Source: JBCCFW01 sp039029535 (GTDB taxonomy: Bacteria; Acidobacteriota; JBCCFW01). Taken from it: a DNA stretch of 28,720 bases. The notes under the pieces are model-generated. The model did not search any database. It was not told where the DNA came from and worked only from the letters and a program-made list of their open reading frames with translations. Of this stretch, positions 23,958 to 28,720 are shown in pieces (the stretch's first letter is position 1; every line of letters begins with the position of its first letter). The position numbers and the translations under genes are program-made. The stretch lies in assembly GCA_039029535.1 (NCBI GenBank), contig JBCCFW010000095.1, forward strand, positions 1 to 28,720, in the 5' to 3' direction.

Positions 23958-24266
23958 CTACCCTGCCGTCTCGTCCGCGAGACGGCACCACTCGAGGAGC
24001 TTCTCGAGGACGTCCTCGAGACGAAGCGGCCCGCAGGCCGCCTCGAAGCAGTCCTCTTTCATCCGGCAGATGAGCCAGTCCGTGTCGTGGTCGTAGTTGT
24101 CCCGGAAGGTCTTGAAGTTGCGACGCGCCAGCGGCGTGCCGACGATGTCGACCGTCACGCTCCAACCCGGGTTCTCCAGGCTCTCGATGACGATGCCGCC
24201 CCCCTTCTCCCACTCACCATCGCATTGACGGGCGAACCACTCTTGAAGCTCGGTGACGGTGGACAA
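23958..24266 (-). CDS. Imm53-family immunity-like protein
   Basis: A 102-aa cytoplasmic protein matching the Imm53 family of polymorphic-toxin immunity proteins: ELQEWFARQCDGEWE at the start, GGGIVIESLENPGWSVTVD, then DTDWLICRMKEDCFEAACGP and an ending LEDVLEKLLEWC. The frame is open far upstream, but recognisable sequence begins at a TTG (24266) with GGAG eight bases before it, so translation most likely starts there. No toxin gene or secretion system adjoins it. It lies 26 bases after the diiron-enzyme gene and is probably in its operon with the 65-aa peptide. It may therefore serve that peptide system instead of classical toxin immunity; this is inference. Confidence 0.8.
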   Translation of the reverse strand: MSTVTELQEWFARQCDGEWEKGGGIVIESLENPGWSVTVDIVGTPLARRNFKTFRDNYDHDTDWLICRMKEDCFEAACGPLRLEDVLEKLLEWCRLADETAG

Positions 24267-24292
24267 GGTCGTTCTCCGATAGGGGGCGAGCT

Positions 24293-25021
24293 TCAGCTCG
24301 CGGCCGCGGTCTCGCGCCGTGCGACGAGCAGCTCGCGGAAGAAGCGAGCCACCTGCTCCACCGTCCAAGCGATGCTCGTCTCGAGAAGCTCGAGATGAGC
24401 GGGCTGAAGCGGTAGCGTGTCGATGAAGTCGTCGAGCTCTCGCTCGTGACCGACATCGGACCGTGCGTGCTCGATGAGGAAGGTCAGCGCCTTCCGAGGA
24501 ATTCCGGTCCGGTCGCTGAGCCGCTCCAACCACGCCACCGGCGTCGGGTTCCCCTCCAGGACGACGAAGTAGCCGAGCAACGCCACGGGGTGGTGATGCT
24601 CGATCCAGTAGTGCTGGGCACCGACCAGGCCGGCCACCGTGCCCGACGGCGCACGGGCCTGCACGTCCTCGACCGACACGCCGAGAGCTCGCAGGTCGTC
24701 GTCGAGCCAGTCCAGGTGACCGGTCTCCTCCTCGGCGTGAGTGCGGAAGTAGTCGATGAGAGGTGACGTGAGAGCGTCGGGCTCACCTGCTTCCAGGCGC
24801 GCGATGGCCGTCTCCATGAGCGGGACGGCGGCCCGGACGATGCCGTGAGCGCCCTCGAGGTAAGACGGGTACAGCGACCCGATGGAGGGGCTCTCCCAGA
24901 ACGCCCGCGAGGTCTCCCGCAAGGGCGGGCTGACCTGCTCGACGTGCGCGCGCAGTCGGCGCGACGGAGTGGAGGCGGTGGGACGCACGAAAGAAGCGGA
25001 CCGGAGCGGCCGGCGACGCAT
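24293..25021 (-). CDS. Heme-oxygenase-like diiron (iron-containing redox) enzyme
   Basis: A 242-aa all-helical protein of the heme-oxygenase-like diiron oxidase/oxygenase superfamily, members of which cleave or hydroxylate amino acids, fatty acids or peptides using O2. Candidate iron ligands: HAEEETGH (95-102; E98/E99 and H102), E156 in FVVLEGNP and the H-x3-D-x2-H motif H185/D189/H192 in EHARSDVGH. The EHHHP segment (141-145) is also typical. No signal peptide; cytoplasmic. It lies 35 bases after the 65-aa peptide gene and 26 bases before the Imm53 gene, making a compact operon. This context suggests that the peptide could be its substrate. The first ~25 residues are Arg-rich and the true start may be slightly downstream. 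Confidence 0.85.
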   Translation of the reverse strand: MRRRPLRSASFVRPTASTPSRRLRAHVEQVSPPLRETSRAFWESPSIGSLYPSYLEGAHGIVRAAVPLMETAIARLEAGEPDALTSPLIDYFRTHAEEETGHLDWLDDDLRALGVSVEDVQARAPSGTVAGLVGAQHYWIEHHHPVALLGYFVVLEGNPTPVAWLERLSDRTGIPRKALTFLIEHARSDVGHERELDDFIDTLPLQPAHLELLETSIAWTVEQVARFFRELLVARRETAAAS

Positions 25022-25056
25022 TCCCCCGCGCCACCGGCCGTTCCGCGAGACGCGGA

Positions 25057-25254
25057 CTACAAGGGGACGATTGGAGGATCGCCGTCGGAGCCATCGGCCG
25101 TCGAGTTGTCCATCGCTCCCTTGACCTTGTTGTAGACGCTGACGACGGTGTTGACCTCGTCTTCCGTCAAGGCCTCGATGGCTTCCTTCTGGGCGTCGGT
25201 CAGCTCGTCCTTGTTCACTAGGCCTGCGTCATGCAGCGTGTCGACGTGCGACAT
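25057..25254 (-). CDS. 65-aa peptide with RiPP-leader-like N-terminus
   Basis: A short protein beginning MSHVDTLHDAGLVNKDELT, continuing with QKEAIEALTEDEVNTVVSVYNKVKG and ending in a Gly/Asp/Pro-rich tail, GDPPIVPL. The pattern of an acidic helical segment (xxLTxxQxxAIExLTxDEVxxxVSV) followed by a small flexible tail resembles, as I recall, precursor peptides annotated with the aroma-sacti cluster domain. The start is decided by AGGAGGAG just upstream of the ATG at 25254; an in-frame codon 17 residues earlier lacks such a site. It is first in an operon with a diiron enzyme and an Imm53 protein. It lacks Cys, so thiol-based crosslinks are ruled out. Alternatively it may be an ordinary small helical protein. 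Confidence 0.7.
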   Translation of the reverse strand: MSHVDTLHDAGLVNKDELTDAQKEAIEALTEDEVNTVVSVYNKVKGAMDNSTADGSDGDPPIVPL

Positions 25255-25306
25255 GAGACTCCTCCTCGTCACCGGCAGGGCCGGCGCCTTCCCGGGATGT
25301 GACAAC

Positions 25307-25321
25307 GGGCCAGCGGCCCGC
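25307..25321 (-). terminator. GC hairpin between cyclase gene and peptide operon
   Basis: CGGGCC and GGCCCG pair around a three-base loop, followed on the minus strand by TTGTCA. It lies 21 bases beyond the stop of the cyclase gene and may end that transcript, but its T tract is short. Confidence 0.4.
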
Positions 25322-25341
25322 TCCGATTGTTGCGTGCCCCA

Positions 25342-28300
25342 TCATGCCAGGGTCTGAAGCAGCGACCGCGCCTCATCGAGCTCGCCGATCCGTCCCGAGA
25401 AGCCCTCGCAGGCACGGGCCAGTCGCTCCCCCGCTCCTTCCTTCTTCGGGTCGAGCAGCGCCAGGCTCATGGCGGCGCGCAGCTCGAAGAGCGTCGCCCC
25501 GCTGTCTCGCGCGGTCTCCAAGGCCTCCAGCAAGGCCGACTCGGCCTCCTCCGGTGCGACGGCCCCTCCCGCGAGTGCCAGCTCCGCGTCGAGCCGACGC
25601 AGCTCTGCCAGCCAGAATCCTTCGCCGGATGCCGAGGCCAGCTCCTGCCCCTGCCGCGTGGCTGCACGTCCTTCTTCGAGACGACCTGCCTCGAGGCAGG
25701 CATCCGCACGCAGGCCGAGCAGGTAGGTGCGGCCGATGCCGACACCAATCTTCTCCATCTCGTCCATGCTCGAGTCGAGCTCGGCGAAGCCCTCTTCGAC
25801 CTCACCGCCGACGATGCGACACCAGCCGATCAGGGCCCGCGCCCAGTGCTCCGGGTACGGGAAGCCGTGACGGCTCGCCAGCTCCAACGCCTCCTCCGCA
25901 TGCCCTCGGGCACCGGGCACGTCACCGAGGAGCTGCCGGATCATGGCGACCGCCCCGAGGGTGGTCGACAGCACGAAGGCATGCGAGATGCCGCGAGCCC
26001 GCTCGAGGGCCTCCTTCTCGCTGGGCTCGGCCTCGTCGAGCCGACCGCCGAGACTCCCGACCAACGCCTTGACCTGCGCGAACGTCACGTCCGACGCCTG
26101 CCCCGACGGCAGCACGCCCCCGCCCTCGGCGAGCTCGGCCATCGCCTGACGCCCCGTCTCGAGGGAGTCCCAGGCTCGATCGAGATCACCGCCGTAGTAC
26201 GAGCTCACCGCGACCGCGAAGTGCGCCTCGGGCTGCAGGGCCGGGTCACCGGACTCCTCCGCGATCTGGAGCAACTCCTGGACGAGCTCGTTGGCGCGTC
26301 GCAGGTCGCCTCGCGCCTGGTAGAAGACGGCGAGTCCCCACAGGACCCAGAAGCGGTCGGGCGCGTCCCCCATCTCGCGGTAAATCTCGAGCGCGCGGTT
26401 GTAGGCCTGCTCCGCCTCGACCGCGCCATAGCCCTCGCCGAAGCTCACCGCCTGACCGAGCAGGGTCTGCATGGCGAGCTCGTGCTGAAGGGGGCCGGCG
26501 TCTTCGGGGAGCGCGGGGACCAGCTCGAGCCCCCGTCGCAGATGATCCGCCGCCTCGACGCAGGCCGCGCCGGCCACCGCCCGCTGCGCGGCACGCTGCC
26601 AATAGTCGACGGCCGGGGCAGCCTCGGCGGCTTCCGTGTAGTGGCTGGCGACGAGCTCGGGCTGCGACTCGGCGACGTCGCCGAAACGCTCGATCAGGAC
26701 GCGTGCAGTCCGACCGTGCTGCTCGCGTCGGTCGCGCTTGAGCATCGAGTCGTGAGCGACCTCGCAGAGGAGGGCGTGACGGAACGTGTAGCTCACGGCG
26801 CCGCCCTCGGAGCGCTCCTCGATCAGGCCCCGCCCGACCAGCGCACGCAAGGTGGCTTCGATGGCCGACTCGGGCAGGCCGGTGATGGCCGCCAGGAGAC
26901 TCCGGCCGAAGTCGCGTCCGACCACGGCTGCGAGCTGGATGAGTCGCTTGGCTTCGCCGTCGAGCTGATCGAGCCGGGCGGTGAGCGAGTCGGTGAGCGT
27001 GCTCGGCACCGTCGGTGTCCGCTGACCACCCTGCGAGCTGTCCTCGTCGGGAGCGAGCACCATGTGGGTGAGCTCCTCGACGAACAGCGGGATGCCGTCG
27101 GTCCGCTCGGTGACCACGGCGCGCAGTCGATCCGACAGCTCGCGTCCGGCCGAAAGCGCCGTGACGAGCTGGAGCACCTCACCAGGTCGAAGACGCTCGA
27201 GCTCGATGCGCGTGGCCGACGCGAGGGCTCCTTCCTCCCAGTCGACCGACGTGCGGCTGGTCAGCAGCAGCAGCGTCGCGGTTCCCCTCGCGCGCTCGGC
27301 CAGGGTCTCGACGAGCTCGAGACTCGACGGGTCGACCCAATGGAGGTCCTCGACCAGCACCACCGACGGCGCGTCGGTGGCTCCCAGGAGCAGCTCGCTC
27401 ACGACCTCCCGTGTCTGCTCGCGGATGCGCAGCGGACCGAGCTCCGGCAACGAGCTCTCTTGACCCACGGTGATCGAGAGCAGGTTGCCCAGGAGCGCCA
27501 GGGCATGGTCGTTGGCCGGTCGTCGTCGGTCGAGCTCCTCGGTCAGACGCGCCAGCCGCTCCTCGTCGGTGGCGTCGCGCTCGAAGCCGAAGAGCCGCTC
27601 GAGCATCTCGATGACGGGACGGTAGGCACTGGTCCGCGAGAGCTGCGTGCCGCGGATGACGACCCAGTCGACGGGGTCGGGCCGACGCTGACGCAGCTCT
27701 TGCAGCAGCCGGGTCTTGCCGATGCCCGCCTCGCCCCTCACCAGGACGACCTGCCCATCACCCTCGCGGGAACGCTCCAGCCGCGACTCGAGCTCGCCCA
27801 GCTCCTTCTCGCGTCCGACCCAGGCCGTCGTCGTCGCACCGTCGCTCCAGGACTCGCCCTCGCCCGGGCTCAGCTCCCGCACGACTCGGTGGACCTCCAT
27901 CGGGGCAGCCGCACCCTTGAGCGTCCGCCCGCCGAGTGACTCCATCTCGAAGTGCTGCTTCACCAGGCCGCGCGTGGCCTCGGAGATGAAGACGGTGTCC
28001 GGCTCGGCCAAGCCCTGGATGCGCGCGGCGAGGTTGGGCGTCAGGCCGAGCGCCAACCTCTCCTGCTTGCTCGGCCCGCCCACGGCTCCAGTGACGACCG
28101 GGCCGGTGTGCAGCCCGATGCGGACCTCCAGCGGCGCGTGCCCCTCGGCCACGAGCAGGCGATTGAGGTCGACCATCGCCTCGAGAATGTCGAGCCCCGC
28201 CAGCACCGCCCGGCGCGCGTCGTCTTCCTGGGCCCGGGGGTAGCCGAAGTAGACGAGCAGCCCGTCACCGAGGTGCTGGGCGACGTGGCCCTGCAGGCGG

Positions 28301-28629
28301 TCGATGACGCCGGAGCAGGCTTGCTGGTAGGCGTGAACGAGCTCGTGGAGGTCTTCCGGGTCGAGCTCTGCCGAGAGAGAGGTCGAGCCGACCAGGTCGC
28401 AGAACATGACCGTGAGCTGACGTCGCTCGGCCTTGGGATCCCGAGGAAGCGGGATGGTGGGAGCGATGTCCTCCTCGGCCTCGAGACGAGCCCCGCAGCT
28501 GCTACAGAAGCGCGCGTCGAGAGGGAGCACGGCATCACAAGAGCCGCACTGCCGGCCCTGCCGCGCACCGCAGCCGGCACAGAACTTCGTCGGCTGGTCG
28601 CTTTCGAAGCCACAGGCTGAGCAGCGCAT
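25342..28629 (-). CDS. Zinc-ribbon class III nucleotidyl cyclase with AAA ATPase and TPR region
   Basis: A 1095-aa multidomain signalling protein. Residues 1-50 carry double zinc ribbons (CSAC, CAGC, CGSC and CSSC pairs). A class III cyclase catalytic domain follows at about 70-250: MFCDLVGST with metal-binding D78, LGDG with D122, and LTPNLAARIQ supplying the transition-state residues N199 and R203. An AAA/NACHT-like ATPase domain begins near 270 with Walker A GEAGIGKT (299-306) and Walker B VVLVEDLHW. The last ~450 residues are helical TPR-type repeats. Proteins of this architecture make cAMP (or cGMP) in response to an unknown protein or ligand bound by the ATPase-TPR part. It is cytoplasmic. 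The ATG at 28629 has a weak ribosome binding site. Confidence 0.9.
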   Translation of the reverse strand: MRCSACGFESDQPTKFCAGCGARQGRQCGSCDAVLPLDARFCSSCGARLEAEEDIAPTIPLPRDPKAERRQLTVMFCDLVGSTSLSAELDPEDLHELVHAYQQACSGVIDRLQGHVAQHLGDGLLVYFGYPRAQEDDARRAVLAGLDILEAMVDLNRLLVAEGHAPLEVRIGLHTGPVVTGAVGGPSKQERLALGLTPNLAARIQGLAEPDTVFISEATRGLVKQHFEMESLGGRTLKGAAAPMEVHRVVRELSPGEGESWSDGATTTAWVGREKELGELESRLERSREGDGQVVLVRGEAGIGKTRLLQELRQRRPDPVDWVVIRGTQLSRTSAYRPVIEMLERLFGFERDATDEERLARLTEELDRRRPANDHALALLGNLLSITVGQESSLPELGPLRIREQTREVVSELLLGATDAPSVVLVEDLHWVDPSSLELVETLAERARGTATLLLLTSRTSVDWEEGALASATRIELERLRPGEVLQLVTALSAGRELSDRLRAVVTERTDGIPLFVEELTHMVLAPDEDSSQGGQRTPTVPSTLTDSLTARLDQLDGEAKRLIQLAAVVGRDFGRSLLAAITGLPESAIEATLRALVGRGLIEERSEGGAVSYTFRHALLCEVAHDSMLKRDRREQHGRTARVLIERFGDVAESQPELVASHYTEAAEAAPAVDYWQRAAQRAVAGAACVEAADHLRRGLELVPALPEDAGPLQHELAMQTLLGQAVSFGEGYGAVEAEQAYNRALEIYREMGDAPDRFWVLWGLAVFYQARGDLRRANELVQELLQIAEESGDPALQPEAHFAVAVSSYYGGDLDRAWDSLETGRQAMAELAEGGGVLPSGQASDVTFAQVKALVGSLGGRLDEAEPSEKEALERARGISHAFVLSTTLGAVAMIRQLLGDVPGARGHAEEALELASRHGFPYPEHWARALIGWCRIVGGEVEEGFAELDSSMDEMEKIGVGIGRTYLLGLRADACLEAGRLEEGRAATRQGQELASASGEGFWLAELRRLDAELALAGGAVAPEEAESALLEALETARDSGATLFELRAAMSLALLDPKKEGAGERLARACEGFSGRIGELDEARSLLQTLA

Positions 28630-28666
28630 GAGTTCGTTCTCGCGGACATCGAGGCTTGCGACGTCC

Positions 28667-28694
28667 GGTCGTCCTGGAGCCCGGGCGGACGACC
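28667..28694. repeat. Inverted repeat upstream of cyclase gene
   Basis: GGTCGTCC (28667-28674) and GGACGACC (28687-28694) form a perfect 8-bp inverted repeat around 12 bases, beginning 38 bases before the cyclase start codon. It could be an operator or the end hairpin of a gene beyond the window; no T tract supports termination. Confidence 0.35.
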
Positions 28695-28720
28695 CGACCC
28701 GGGTGAAGGGACTCCTCCAA

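Noticed and set aside
1..28720. CRISPR arrays, insertion sequences or attachment sites
   Set aside because: I found no regularly spaced direct repeats, transposase or integrase sequence, and no duplication of the tRNA-like 3' end that would suggest an integrated element.

Overview
The window is one very GC-rich chromosomal segment in which genes are packed tightly on both strands and most codons end in G or C. A TonB-dependent receptor, several Sec signal peptides and secreted metallopeptidases with PKD, Fn3-like or thrombospondin-type calcium repeats indicate a Gram-negative envelope. The C-terminal YYL(V/I)RA-type domains, the M64 peptidase and the cyclase-AAA-TPR regulator suggest Acidobacteriota or Myxococcota. 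This is inference; no rRNA or ribosomal marker is present.

Layout. 1-6.3 kb, minus strand: a large secreted HExxH protein, a small LRV-like protein, a DUF21-CBS membrane protein, the tRNA-modifying enzyme GluQRS and an Ala-rich unknown. 6.3-10.3 kb, plus strand: GNAT acetyltransferase, DUF4291 protein, then a three-gene cassette (alpha/beta hydrolase, unknown, SUKH-like/zinc-ribbon protein). 10.3-11.8 kb, minus: fructose-1,6-bisphosphatase translationally coupled to a degenerate Nudix protein. 11.9-14.1 kb, plus: 4HBT thioesterase and secreted VIT/VWA protein. 14.2-16.7 kb: a small unknown and a TonB-dependent receptor. 16.8-21.2 kb, minus: an eight-gene run (secreted protein, M64 peptidase, SAM methyltransferase, two VOC proteins, two small membrane proteins) with short gaps or overlaps. 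21.4-22.7 kb, plus: DUF2235 hydrolase with a LecA-like C-terminal domain. 25.3-28.6 kb, minus: a class III cyclase/AAA/TPR regulator.

The most unusual part is 22.66-23.96 kb. About 1.3 kb has no credible protein gene and is filled with perfect hairpins, several capped by GNRA or UUCG tetraloops when read on the plus strand. Embedded in it is a tRNA-Asp(GUC)-like cloverleaf whose acceptor stem is mispaired. A near-consensus sigma70 promoter lies just upstream, and an 8-bp helix begins at the predicted transcription start. I read this as a giant structured noncoding RNA, or a ~200-nt RNA followed by a ~1-kb RNA. It recalls ornate phage-associated RNAs such as GOLLD and ROOL, but I could not identify it as any known class.

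Convergent to this RNA is a three-gene minus-strand operon (25254 to 23958): a 65-aa peptide with a RiPP-leader-like N-terminus, a heme-oxygenase-like diiron enzyme and an Imm53-family protein. This looks like a candidate peptide-modification or toxin/immunity-like system. Several genes (gluQRS, GNAT, alpha/beta hydrolase) have a TANNNT -10 element 6-7 nt before the start codon, so leaderless mRNAs may be common in this organism.
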